Positions 1-11,876 are shown, counted from the first letter of the stretch. The stretch is 64,000 nucleotides of DNA from Aplectana chamaeleonis (GCA_029168955.1 JAPDOI010000273.1:496001-560000); one strand, 5' to 3'. Translations and numbers: made by a program. Notes: generated by a model from the sequence alone, not told the origin.

Positions 1-3000
1 TCTGATGACGTCATCAGGGTGTCATGTAAAGTACATAGGGCATCTGATGACGTCATCAGGGTGTCATGTAAAGTACATAGGGCATCTGATGACGTCATCA
101 GGGTGTCATGTAAAGTACATAGGGCATCTGATGACGTCATCAGGGTGTCATGTAAAGTACATAGGGCATCTGATGACGTCATCAGGGTGTCATGTAAAGT
201 ACATAGGGCATCTGATGACGTCATCAGGGTGTCATGTAAAGTACATAGGGCATCTGATGACGTCATCATATGCCCTATGTAAAGTACATAGGGCATCTGA
301 TGACGTCATCAGGGTGTCATGTAAAGTACATAGGGCATCTGATGACGTCATCAGGGTGTCATGTAAAGTACATAGGGCATCTGATGACGTCATCAGGGTG
401 TCATGTAAAGTACATAAGGCATCTGATGACGTCATCAGGGTGTCATGTAAAGTACATAGGGCATCTGATGACGTCATCAGGATGTCATGTAAAGTACATA
501 GGGCATCTGATGACGTCATCAGGGTGTCATGTAAGCACATAGGGCATCTGATGACGTCATCAGGGTGTCATGTAAAGTACATAGGGCATCTGATGACGTC
601 ATCAGGGTGTCATGTAAAGTACATAGGGCATCTGATGACGTCATCAGGGTGTCATGTAAAGTACATAGGGCATCTGATGACGTCATCAGGGTGTCATGTA
701 AAGTACATAGGGCATCTGATGACGTCATCAGGGTGTCATGTAAAGTACATAAGGCATCTGATGACGTCATCAGGGTGTCATGTAAAGTACATAGGGCATC
801 TGATGACGTCATCAGGATGTCATGTAAAGTACATAGGGCATCTGATGACGTCATCAGGGTGTCATGTAAAGTACATAGGGCATCTGATGACGTCATCAGG
901 GTGTCATGTAAAGTACATAGGGCATCTGATGACGTCATCAGGGTGTCATGTAAAGTACATAGGGCATCTGATGACGTCATCAGGGTGTCATGTAAAGTAC
1001 ATAGGGCATCTGATGACGTCATCAGGATGTCATGTAAAGTACATAAGGCATCTGATGACGTCATCAGGGTGTCATGTAAAGTACATAAGGCATCTGATGA
1101 CGTCATCAGGGTGTCATGTAAAGTACATAGGGCATCTGATGACGTCATCAGGGTGTCATGTAAAGTACATAGGGCATCTGATGACGTCATCAGGGTGTCA
1201 TGTAAAGTACATAGGGCATCTGATGACGTCATCAGGGTGTCATGTAAAGTACGTAGGGCATCTGATGACGTCATCAGGGTGTCATGTAAAGTACATAGGG
1301 CATCTGATGACGTCATCAGGGTGTCATGTAAAGTACATAGGGCATCTGATGACGTCATCAGGGTGTCATGTAAAGTACATAGGGCATCTGATGACGTCAT
1401 CAGGGTGTCATGTAAAGTACATAGGGCATCTGATGACGTCATCAGGGTGTCATGTAAAGTACATAGGGCATCTGATGACGTCATCAGGGTGTCATGTAAA
1501 GTACATAGGGCATCTGATGACGTCATCAGGATGTCATGTAAAGTACATAGGGCATCTGATGACGTCATCAGGGTGTCATGTAAAGTACATAGGGCATCTG
1601 ATGACGTCATCAGGTGTCATGTAAAGTACATAGGGCATCTGATGACGTCATCAGGGTGTCATGTAAAGTACATAGGGCATCTGATGACGTCATCAGGGTG
1701 TCATGTAAAGTACATAGGGCATCTGATGACGTCATCAGGGTGTCATGTAAAGTACATAAGGCATCTGATGACGTCATCAGGGTGTCATGTAAAGTACATA
1801 GGGCATCTGATGACGTCATCAGGGTGTCATGTAAAGTACATAAGGCATCTGATGACGTCATCAGGGTGTCATGTAAAGTACATAGGGCATCTGATGACGT
1901 CATCAGGGTGTCATGTAAAGTACATAGGGCATCTGATGACGTCATCAGGGTGTCATGTAAAGTACATAGGGCATCTGATGACGTCATCAGGGTGTCATGT
2001 AAAGTACATAAGGCATCTGATGACGTCATCAGGGTGTCATGTAAAGTACATAGGGCATCTGATGACGTCATCAGGGTGTCATGTAAAGTACATAGGGCAT
2101 CTGATGACGTCATCAGGATGTCATGTAAAGTACATAGGGCATCTGATGACGTCATCAGGGTGTCATGTAAAGTACATAGGGCATCTGATGACGTCATCAG
2201 GGTGTCATGTAAAGTACATAGGGCATCTGATGACGTCATCAGGGTGTCATGTAAAGTACATAGGGCATCTGATGACGTCATCAGGGTGTCATGTAAAGTA
2301 CATAGGGCATCTGATGACGTCATCAGGGTGTCATGTAAAGTACATAGGGCATCTGATGACGTCATCAGGGTGTCATGTAAAGTACATAGGGCATTTGATG
2401 ACGTCATCAGGATGTCATGTAAAGTACATAGGGCATCTGATGACGTCATTAGGGTGTCATGTGAAGTACATAGGGCATCTGATTACGTCATCAGGGTGTC
2501 ATGTAAAGTACATAGGTCATCTGATGACGTCATCAGGGTGTCGTGTAAAGTAGATAGGGCATCTGATGACGTCATCAGGGTGTCATGTAAAGTACATAGG
2601 GCATCTGATGACGTCATCAGGATGTCATGTAAAGTACATAGGGCATCTGATGACATCATCAGGGTGTCATGTAAAGTACACAGGGCATCTGATGACGTCG
2701 TCAGGGTGTCATGTGAAGTACATAGGGCATCTGATGACGTCATCAGGGTGTCATATAAAGTACATAGGGCATCTGATGACGTCATCACGGTGTCATGTAA
2801 AGTACATAGGGCATCTGATGACGTCATCAGGGTGTCATGTAAAGTACATAGGGCATCTGATGACGTCATCAGGATGTCATGTAAAGTACATAGGGCATCT
2901 GATGACTTCATCAGGATGTCATGTAAAGTACATAGGGCATCTGATGGCTTCATCAGGATGTCATGTAAAGTACATAGGGCATCTGATGACGTCATCAGGA

Positions 3001-3170
3001 TGTCATGTAAAGTACACATAGCATCTGATGACGTCATCAGAACGTCGTGCCAAGTGCATAAAGCATCTGGTGACGTCATCAGGACGTCGTGCCAAGGTGG
3101 TGCCAAGTGCATAGGGCATTTTCTGACATCATCAGGACGTCGTGGAAAGTGAGTAGCGCTTCATTTTGTA
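1..3170. repeat. 42-bp tandem satellite carrying a TGACGTCA palindrome
   Basis: About 75 head-to-tail copies of a 42-bp unit. Each unit contains the 14-bp perfect palindrome TGATGACGTCATCA and a second, shorter dyad ATGTA-AAG-TACAT. Most copies up to about 2,400 are identical or differ by one base (commonly AGGGTG to AGGATG, or CATAGGG to CATAAGG). Copies from about 2,440 to 3,170 are progressively degenerate, as expected at an array edge. The array starts at base 1, so it continues to the left. Because 42 is a multiple of 3 and the unit has few stops, several long frames on both strands are open; these are artefacts, not genes. Confidence 0.97.
271..295. repeat. Satellite unit variant forming a perfect 11-bp hairpin
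   Basis: In this one unit the usual GGGTGTC stretch is replaced by TATGCCC. This makes TGCCCTATGTA-AAG-TACATAGGGCA, two exactly complementary 11-base arms around a 3-base loop. It looks like a local inverted copy of the unit's own TACATAGGGCA segment. Confidence 0.9.
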
Positions 3171-3280
3171 GCGTGCGCAACAAGGTTGTTGCTTACTGAT
3201 TATTATAGCAATCCATGCTATTCGAGAATTATTGAAGATTTTTCAGGATATTACTTCGTAATATCAATAAAAAGTGAACA

Positions 3281-4112
3281 ATTCTATCAAAAGGGTCTTC
3301 CAAGCAAAGAGGTTTGGTTGGCGTCAGAAACGTTCAACAAAGGGAACAATAATTAAGTTGAATGAGGAGAGTCTACAACAAGTGAACAATATTCTATCAA
3401 AAAGGGTTTTCCAAGCAAAGAGGTTTGGTTGGCGTCAGAAACGTTCCAACAAAGGGAACAATAGGTAAGTAGAATGAGGAGAGTCTACAAAAAGTGAACA
3501 ATATTTTCTGTGACTGATTTTCCTGGCCGATACTTCTTAACAGTAAAAACAAACCGTTGCGGTGTTTTACACGGAAGCCCTCTGTGGTTCCAAACATGGT
3601 CTTGACTACACGAGAACCGTTAAAAAGTATGTGCATGTAAACCTAATACTTACCATCAGAATAGAAGATGATGCCAAAAACACAGACGGACGGTTAGCTC
3701 CAGCTGCTACGAGAAGCGAAACCAAAGTGCAGCATCTAATGAGAATATTTTTTTCTAAATAATCTCGTCAACGAATAGAAGTCCATTCTTGGAAACCATT
3801 GAACTCTTCCTTGTGAAGTACCACAACGGTTTGTTTTTGCTGTTAAGAAGTATCGGCCAGGAAAATCAGTCACAGAAAATATTGTTCACTTTTTGTAGAC
3901 TCTCCTCATTCTACTTACCTATTGTTCCCTTTTTGTTGGAACGTTTCTGACGCCAACCAAACCTCTTTTGCTTGGAAAACCCTTTTTTGATAGAATATTG
4001 TTCACTTGTTGTAGACTCTCCTCATTCAACTTAATTATTGTTCCCTTTTTGTTGGAACGTTTCTGACGCCAACCAAACCTCTTTTGCTTGGAAGACCCCT
4101 TTTTGATAGAAT
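3281..4112. mobile_element. Foldback (inverted-repeat) element with duplicated arm units
   Basis: The left arm (3,281 to about 3,562) and right arm (about 3,825 to 4,112) are near-perfect reverse complements. Each arm holds two tandem copies of a unit of about 125 bp containing AGGTTTGGTTGGCGTCAGAA. The loop (3,563-3,824) is unrelated sequence and encodes nothing I recognise. No transposase frame is present and no clear target duplication flanks it, so the superfamily is undetermined. Confidence 0.85.
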
Positions 4113-4857
4113 TTGACTTAGAAACAGAGGATACGTTCCATTGTCATTTCTAACATTCCCGAATTTCATAATTACAATTCTGTCTCTCGAGGCGCTAATG
4201 ATAGCGAATGCCTGAGAAAAAATCTTGATCATTTATCGATCGATTGTAGTCCTGTAGCATACTAGCGTATGGGTCTTCCGTCAAATCGGAAACACCATAC
4301 GAAAAAGATTTTGCCGCCTCACCGTTACGTTGACCTCATCATGAAACTCACTGAGGCCGAACTTGACGAGTGGCGTTTGTACCATCCGCAACGTTTTCAC
4401 TCGATTCATGTTTTCTCAGATTATCTTCGAGTCCCAGCACGAATATCTCCGAGCTGCGTGTTGCGAAAAGGATTGTCTGCAACCACGGAGCGGAATTTCG
4501 TAGCCTACTTTTTCTTTCAAAAATCGTAATCGTATCAAGGCTTTGGTAGGTTAATTACCAAACGCTGTGGTCATTCTGTTGATATGTGATTATGCCGTCA
4601 CCAAGCTCTCACTGTTCATTTTTAGAGCAGTTCGTCTCCTCAAATGAGCAAATGAAATTTGCAAGTCGAGGAAGGGCGCTGATGTGGGTGCTAGCGACGT
4701 TGAGGTGATTTTTTATTCCAAAAACTCTTGTATAATCTATATTTACGGCTACAATATATATGAGACAGACGTATTGGAATATTTTCCACTTCTAGGAAGT
4801 AAAATCATTTACCTATTTTCTCAAGTTGGTGAAACCCCTGCAGCAAGGGCGAAGACT
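4113..4857. other. Unassigned sequence between two foldback elements
   Basis: About 745 bp with no recognisable gene. A plus-strand open frame of 86 codons at 4,269-4,529 has no family motif that I know and no splice context that I could extend. Treated as non-coding or an unrecognised relic. Confidence 0.4.
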
Positions 4858-4859
4858 TA

Positions 4860-7150
4860 CAATACTCGCCCTAATTTACTCAAAGAAGTCGCGAAATCGC
4901 GACTTTTCGCCATAACTCGCTTCTTTCTCCATTTTTCCCCATAGTGTGTGGTACCCTTCGAATGTACGCGTCGCCCTCTATCCGATTCGATAAAGAAATT
5001 CTGAGAAAGTCCATTTTCGTACTGCTCGCCTACTCGAAGTACCTGAGGTGAGCCATAAACGGGCGCGCCCGAGATAATTACTCTCCTCTCGGCGAACGCA
5101 TGCATGCTCACGAGAAGAGTCAGTCACTAACGTTCTTTTGTAGAAACATTGTAAATAGAGATTGGCGGAGTAGTTGTTTCACGGAATAAACATCACTGGT
5201 ATTGAGGTTTAAATTTTGGAATGTAATGACTTTGTCTAAATTGAATTGAGGGGCTGCAGACTTGTCACCGCGCACTTTCCGGTAATTCGGAGAATTTTCG
5301 CAAACTTCCCATTTCAGGCTCAATGCGAACTTCGTGACCTTTTGAAGAGCTATTTACACTTATGTATGCACAATAATTTACCAAATTTAATTTTAGTTTT
5401 TTCGTTTTTTTTTTTTGAAAAAATTCAATTTCTTTCAGATTTTGAGAATTCGAGTTCAATTCAAAAACTTTGCATCCGATTCAATTTTTAACATTGGAAA
5501 TTTATTCAAAGTTCGAAAATTCTGAATTTAATTCAAAATTAACTGTGATTTGAACTTCCCATTTTTTTCGAATTTTCGATTTGATTTTGTTTTTGTTTTA
5601 GGAAACTCTTGATTATTTAAAGTTTTGGGAGCTCGGTAATATGTTCAACTTTTTAATACTACAAATTCAATCAATTTCAATAATTCAGAATGTGATTCAA
5701 TTTTACTTCTGATTTCCGAATTCGATTTTTTTTTGATTTTCTAGTTAATTTCAGGTTTCGAAACCCACTCCACGCAGGCAACAACAGTTTGTATCCACTT
5801 CACTAGAATCTGCGTAATAATCAACTGAATTTAATAACAAGTTTTTTGTTTTTTTTTAAAATTTGCGACTTATCTCAGATTTTGCAAATTTGAATTTATT
5901 GCGAAAACCGCAATTAATTCGATTTTTTAACATTGGAAAACTATTGGAATTTCGGGAATTCTCAATTTAATTCTGATTTTTGAATTCCGATTTGATTTTG
6001 AATTTTTCCATTTTTTTCAGGTTCATTTCAAATTCATATTTAATCTCGAAATCCAAATTTATTTATGATTCAAAAATTCTCTTTATTTTTTTGAATTTTC
6101 AAATTTATTTCAGGTTTTCTGTAGATCTCTTGACTGCTTTAAGTTTCGAAAAGTCGGCAGTTGATTCAAATTTTTAACACCGCAAATTTATTCAAATCTT
6201 AAAATTCAGAATTCAATTCAAATTTAATTCTGATTTTTGAATTCTGATGTTTTATTTGCCATATTCTGAATTTATTTCAGCAATATAAAACCTATATATT
6301 TCAAATTTTCATAAACTGAGTTCGATTAAAATTTTGAAACTTGAAATTCAGAGCGAATTTTGAAATTCCGAACTGTCCGAATTTTTGAATTTAATCAAAA
6401 TTTCGGATGTAGTTCAAAGTCTGAGAGTGAGACAATTTTTTCAGCGTTAGTGAACATTGTTGAAAAATAAAAAAGCGAATCCTGTCAAATTCTTCATTTT
6501 TCATAGCGATATTAATTCATACTAAATGTATTCAAAATTTTGTTTCTTTTATTTCTTTATAATTTCAAAATTTCCAATTTTACCTATTTATTGATTTTAT
6601 CATTTTTATGTATTGAATACAATTTTTTCGAAGACCTATTTATAAATTTATTGAAGCCACTGATCGATCCAGAATGCATCTAGAATCGGAGAACTTCCAA
6701 GATTTCAGAAGTTCTAGGGCTTTTATGAGTGGGGGTGAACAGATTTGGAGCCTTGCCAATGCTAGCCCTTTGCGTGACCCTTCACCCCTCGCACAACGGC
6801 CCATTTACCAACACAGGCTGGCCTTCTCCGCCGCCACTGACCAACACATCGACTGGACGGCCCACACGCGACTGAAATATGGAAGAATCTTCAATAAATA
6901 TGCGTTCCCATTCACTCAGCGGTCAAAAAATAGACGACTTCAGAGAAATTTCAAACCTTTTTCTTAATTCAAAAAATTTAATTTTTTTTTAGAATTCATG
7001 AAAATTTTATCGAAATATTCCATTTTAAATGTTATTAATGTATGTTTTTTCTGTAAAAGTTTCTATTTTTTTCATTCATCATATCTATTATATTAAATAT
7101 TTCCAAGTATTATTGACTAAAATCTTTAAAATTTATTTTACTATTTATTT
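4860..7150 (+). mobile_element. Left arm of a giant inverted-repeat element (uninterrupted copy)
   Basis: This AT-rich, non-coding arm of about 2.3 kb is the reverse complement of 8,400-9,782 plus 14,968-15,890. The outer end reads CAATACTCGCCC, with TA immediately outside at 4,858-4,859. The opposite end reads GGGCGAGTATTG with TA at 15,891-15,892, which suggests a TA target duplication. The arm retains an intact CACTCCAC at 5,766-5,773, which in the other arm is duplicated around a 5.2-kb insertion. Open frames at 5,980-6,177 and 6,674-6,967 recur in the other arm simply because the DNA does; no protein family is recognised. Confidence 0.85.
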
Positions 7151-7959
7151 TACGAATTTTGTGCAAGCATTCAAAAATTGTGGAATAATCCGAATTCTGG
7201 ATATTGTACAAGTGTCAGAAATCAAGAACTCCACCTGAATTTTTAAACTCTGCATTTGCTTCACATTTCAAATTCTTGTCGAATTTTGATTTTAATCCGA
7301 AGTTTAAAAATCGGGACTGGCTGTGAGTGAGTCTTAACATTTTTTTAATCAAACATTTCAACAATATTCGCCATTTTGATTTTGAAAATCAATCAAGACA
7401 TGGTACCGTGAGTTTTCTATCAAACCTGATTGATAACTTGGTAACTACAATGAAACTGACTCTCGGCGAGAGTCAATCGGAGGTTCTCGTTGCCTAATTT
7501 GTACCTACCTCAAACAACACCACATCGAGTGTTAATTTGTGCGCAGATCAGTGTGGGAGGAACGTAACAGTATCTCATTTGCTGGAGCTACCTTTTAGCG
7601 TGGTCCCCATTGCACGTTATTCAGCGCTACACCCACGAAGTGTTTAATACTATCACAATAACTTCGTCTTCTCCCCACTGTACTTTTCCTGATCAATGCT
7701 TCTCCCAGATGCACTGATTTGCTGATCCATTAGAGTTTTCATGTTTCCGTGAACTTATGGAACCTTTTTTCTGATCAGCAGTATGGTGCTATATCTTCGT
7801 ATTTTTCACTAAGGATAATCTAAATGGAAGGTGGGTCTGATCTTCACTATTTTTCTATCCTAATTTGCTAAAATTTATGATATTAAAAGGTATGATTTGA
7901 AAATTAAAATAGATCTTGTATTTATAAATAGTGTCGAAATTATTATTTCTAAATTTCAA
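7151..7959. other. Centre of the giant inverted-repeat element
   Basis: About 0.8 kb of single-copy, AT-rich sequence lies between the arms. I see no transposase, no RNA gene and no conserved motif, so the element appears non-autonomous. Confidence 0.5.
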
Positions 7960-8400
7960 AAAAAAGCTCCAGAATTTCCTGAAGTCGTCTATATTTCGAA
8001 CGCTGAGTGTACGGGGGCGCTTATTAAAGATTCTTCCATATTTCAGTCTCGTGTGGGCCGTCCAGTCGATATGTGTTGGTCAGTGGCGGCGGAGAAGGCC
8101 ATTCCGCGTTGGTAAATCGGCCGTTAGGCGTCGTTTATACTTCCGCCGCCGAGCGGCGCGGCAAAGTGCGATCCCATAATATCGATCGTGCCGCGCCGCG
8201 TGATCAATATCACAGGAATGCACTGATCCGCGCCGCTCGGCGGCGGAAGTATAAACGACCTCTTATGCGAGGGGTGAAGGGTCACGCAAAGGGCTAGCAA
8301 TGGCAAGGCTCCAAATCTGTTCACCACCACTCATAAAAGCCCTAGCAACTTGTGAAATCTTGGTACTTCTGGGATTCCAGGTGCATTTTGGATCTATAAG
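7960..8400 (-). repeat. Third, diverged copy of the arm segment (tandem to the right arm)
   Basis: This segment repeats 8,560-8,882 in the same orientation and 6,660-6,967 in the opposite one, including the stretch AAGGGTCACGCAAAGGGCTA. The inverted-repeat element thus has one copy in the left arm and two in tandem in the right arm. This copy is the most diverged of the three and is split by a miniature element at 8,127-8,262. Confidence 0.8.
8127..8262. mobile_element. PIF/Harbinger-like miniature element with TTA duplication
   Basis: A 136-bp element with TIRs of about 35 bp. The left end starts GGCGTCGTTTATACTTCCGC and the right end is its near reverse complement. TTA flanks both sides (8,124-8,126 and 8,263-8,265). 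The two other copies of the host segment, near 6,800 and 8,755, lack it and read GGCCGTTGTGCGAGG in matching orientation, giving empty sites. A 3-bp TTA/TAA duplication is characteristic of PIF/Harbinger elements; no transposase is present. Confidence 0.85.
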
Positions 8401-9782
8401 TGGCTTTAATAAAAAGTAAAATAAATTTTCAAGAGATTAGTAAATAAGGCTAAAAAATATTTAATATAATAGAGATGATGAATGAAAAAAATTAGAAATT
8501 ATCACACAAAAAACATACATCAATAACATTTAGAATGGAATATTTCGATAAAATTTTCACGAATTCTAAAAAAATTTTGAATTTTGAATTAAGGAAAAGG
8601 TTTGAAATTTCTCTGAAGTCATCTATTTTTTGACCGCTGAGTGAATGGGAACGCATATTTATTGAAGATTCTTCCATATTTCAGTCGCGTGTGGGCCGTC
8701 CAGTCGATGTGTTGGTCAGTGGCGGCGGAGAAGGCCAGCCTGTGTTGGTAAATGGGCCGTTGTGCGAGGGGTGAAGGGTCACGCAAAGGGCTAGCATTGG
8801 CAAGGCTCCAAATCTGTTCACCCCCACTCATAAAAGCCCTAGAACTTCTGAAATCTTGGAAGTTCTCCGATTCTAGATGCATTCTGGATCGATCAGTGGC
8901 TTCAATGAAGTTATAAATAGGTCTTCAAGAAAATTGCATTCAATACATAAAAATGATAAAGTCAATAAATAGGTAAAATTGGAAATTTCGAAATTATAAA
9001 GAAATAAAAGAAACAAAATTTTGAATACATTTAGTTAATATCGCGATAAAAAATGGTGAATTTGACAGGATTCGCTTTTTAATTTTTCAACAATGTTCAC
9101 TAATGCTGAAACGTTTGTCTCCCTCTCAGAATTTGAACTACATCCGAAATTTTGATTAAATTCAAAAATTTGGACAGTTCGGAATTTTAAAATTCGCTCT
9201 GAATTTCAAGTTTCAAAATTTTAATAGAACTCAGTTTATGAAAATTTGAAATATATAGATTTAAGATTGCTGAAAGAAATTCAGAATATGGCAAATAAAA
9301 CATCAGAATTCAAAAATCAGAATTAAATTTGAATTGAATTCTGAATTTTAAGATTTGAATAAATTTGCGGTGTTAAAAATTTGAATTAACTGCCGACTTT
9401 TCAAAACTTAAAGCAGTCAAGAGATCTACAAAAAACCTGAAATAAATTTGAAAATCCGAAAAAATAAAGAGAATTTTTAAATCATAAATAAATTTGGATT
9501 TCGAGATTAAAAATGAATTTGAAATAAATTTGAAAAAAATGGAAAAATTCAAAATCGAGTCGGAATTCAAAAATCAGAATTAAATTGAGAATTTCCGAAA
9601 TTCCAATAGTTTTCCAATGTTAAAAAATCGAATTAATTGCGGTTTTCGTAATAAATTCAAATTTGCAAAATCTGAGATAAGTCGCAAATTAAAAAAAACC
9701 AAAAAACTTGTTATTAAATTCAGTTGATTATTACGCAGATTCTAGTGAAGTGGATACAAACTGTTGTTGCCTGCGTGGAGTG
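8400..9782 (-). mobile_element. Right arm, inner part, of the giant inverted-repeat element
   Basis: Reverse complement of about 5,766-7,150, with scattered substitutions and small indels. It ends at GTGGAGTG (9,775-9,782), the first copy of the 8-bp duplication around the element that begins at 9,783. Confidence 0.85.
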
Positions 9783-9809
9783 TATACTTGTTCCAAATAA
9801 AATTCATTC

Positions 9810-10200
9810 CGAATATCCGACTTTTCGACTATAGTCGGATATCGTACTTTTTCCGAATATTCGACTTTTCGACTATAGTCGGATATCGCACTTTTTCGAA
9901 TATTCGACTTTTCGACTGTAGTCGGATATCGCCCTTTTTCGAATATTCGACTTTTCGACTATAGTCGGATATCGCACTTTTTCGAATATTCGACTTTTCG
10001 GCTATAGTCGTATATCGCACTTTTTCGAATATTCGACTTTTCGACTGTAGTCGGATATCGCCCTTTTTCGAATATTCGACTTTTCGACTATAGTCGGATA
10101 TCGCACTTTTTCGAATATTCGACTTTTCGACAATAGTCGGATATGAGACTTTTTCGAATATTCGACTTTTCGATTAAAAAGTCGACTTTTTTATCCGACT
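9810..10200 (+). repeat. Left subterminal array of 43-bp repeats
   Basis: About eight tandem 43-bp units, each with CGACTATAGTCG (a 12-bp palindrome; some copies have CTGTA), GATATC and TTTTTCGAATATTCG. The array ends with AAAAAGTCGACTTTTTTATCC, matching the end of the right array. Such arrays near transposon ends often bind transposase; that role is inferred here. Confidence 0.92.
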
Positions 10201-11302
10201 ATGAAAATAATTGAAGTGCAAGTAACTTTTTTTCACATGAAAACACGTCGATTTTTCACTCATCCTCTCGCGGGCGTTCTGACAGATCAAAGCATCACTT
10301 TTCAAACCAAAATCAGACCGATACTCAGACACGCTGACGGTTGTTCAGCGGGGTAAAAAAGGCTTGTCGGTGCGACGGCGGGAGCCAAAATGGGGAGGGG
10401 TCGAATTGTCGGTTGTACCGCAGATAGAGAGAAATTCAATTCACGGAGACGGTTATTTGGCGGTGGAAAAGGGGTTGACGGTGCAACGGCGGGGACGTGC
10501 TCTACCGTCAAATATGTGACACGTTCCGCAACTCGGACCAAAAAAGATGGGTGAGCCGGCATCAACATGTTTAGACAAAAGTATTAACATTGATAGGGGT
10601 ATAAAAGGCTCCTCATCTCACCGTGAGCCTCAGTCAGCTTTTCGGAGCCGGACCTGGAAGCTGACCTCGAGCCACCTCGAGTCACCTTCCGGAAGATCCA
10701 CCGGATACCGAAGGATCATTTTTGTCTCCGAGGGGAGGGGGCTCCCCACGGCTCGGGGGGTGGTACCCAACTGTATGGCCATCTCCTCATGGTCCGCAGT
10801 AGGGTGCACCCCACCGTGGACCGTGGGATCACCTCTTTTGTGGGGACCCCAATAGGGATTTCCCCGGAGTCCCCTCTGCGGACCCGGGAATACCCAGGAT
10901 GTATTGGAAAGCGCGTGACCGGAAATCTGGATCGGTTGTACCGCGGTCTGATATCGGTTGAATGGCGGTGGAAGATCGGTTGTCTAGCAGATGCCCCAGC
11001 CGATCAACCGACGTTCCCCCGCCGAGTAACCGCCCATGAGACTGTGCGGTTGTACGGAGGAACAGTATCGGTTATACGCTGGATGACCAGGGAGGGGCAA
11101 CCGACATTCCCCCGCGGAACAACCGCTCCCATGCTTGAGTATGGCTGCTTGGCGGATGTTTAGCCGTGCCTTATAGTATTTGTCACAGGTTTCGTGGTAA
11201 GAGCTTATATCTGGTTTCCGTTTTTTCGAGTTTCCGTAGCTATATGCTGCTAGCGTGCTATATTCTTCCATTTGGATGTGAAAAAGGCAGTTCGCAATGA
11301 AT
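10201..11302. other. Interior of the 5.2-kb element, with short GC-rich repeats
   Basis: Contains recurring GGCGGTGGAAAAGG-like and CGGTTGTACCGC-like words between about 10,330 and 11,130. Open frames up to 124 codons exist on both strands, but none shows a recognisable family signature. No transposase motif was found. Confidence 0.4.
10600..10635 (+). promoter_or_regulatory. Candidate core promoter: TATA box and initiator
   Basis: TATAAAAG at 10,600-10,607 is followed about 30 bp downstream by TCAGTC at 10,630-10,635, the normal TATA-to-initiator spacing. It could belong to the 5.2-kb element or to a solo LTR of a nested retroelement. I found no coding region downstream that it would clearly serve. 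Confidence 0.35.
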
Positions 11303-11589
11303 AAAGTGTGCCCAAATGGAAATGGCGGCCCACGCGGCCGGCGTGTAACAGGCGGCCGTCGCATGTGCCGCCCTCGGACGAGTGTTGGATTTCAACGACG
11401 GCCGTCCCCTCTCCCACCGTCTGCAGAGCAGATTGATCGGCGCAGTGCTTGCTGCCAGCCGGTGCCGGCCCCGTTCGTAGTCGATGGCGGTGGGGACTTT
11501 TCGCATGCTCGTCCGAGAGCGGCGAACGCGACGGCCGCCTGCCAAGCACGCCGGCCGCATGGGCCGCCAATCTCATTCGGACGCACCTT
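11303..11589. mobile_element. GC-rich palindromic miniature element
   Basis: Ends AAGTGTGCCCAAATGG and CATTCGGACGCACCTT are imperfect reverse complements, and the complementarity continues inward through GCGGCCGGCGTG / CACGCCGGCCGC. Related ends occur at 43,363-43,592 and, as single ends, at about 24,297 and 26,650. It is nested in the 5.2-kb element. Confidence 0.75.
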
Positions 11590-11876
11590 ACGTTCGCCGA
11601 TCAGTCAGAGCTGTCCGATTTTCTTGTAAAGAAATTAGGTTGATTCTATATGTAACCTTGTTTTTGAAGTTGATTTATTGCGGTAGAGAGCCTATCATAT
11701 TTTGATTTGCTATGAAATGTCCCATATTCAGAGTTCTCCTACCGTGGAGACAAGAGCATCTACAATTTGGGAAAAACGTAAAAACATAGAAGTTCCAAAA
11801 AAGTTGCTAGAAATAATTCTTCGTGGGAGAATCTGCTCTCTGCCGACGGGTCGCGAAATGCCTCACACGAGTACAT

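Noticed and set aside
1..3170. Long open frames through the first satellite (up to 662 codons) as repeat proteins
   Set aside because: The period is a multiple of three and the unit lacks stops, so frames on both strands are open at once; there is no start context, splice structure or codon-position bias.
1..3170. Hammerhead ribozyme satellite (the unit contains CTGATGA)
   Set aside because: The second core element (GAAA following a paired stem) is absent from the unit, and the CTGATGA is part of the TGATGACGTCATCA palindrome.
6674..6967. Conserved 97-residue protein (frame repeated at 8,619-8,882)
   Set aside because: The similarity extends equally through flanking non-coding DNA: the frames lie in inverted arms of one element, and the third copy at 8.0-8.4 kb is broken.
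8120..8130. Telomere-like TTAGGC
   Set aside because: A single occurrence at the junction of the Harbinger-like element, not a tandem run.
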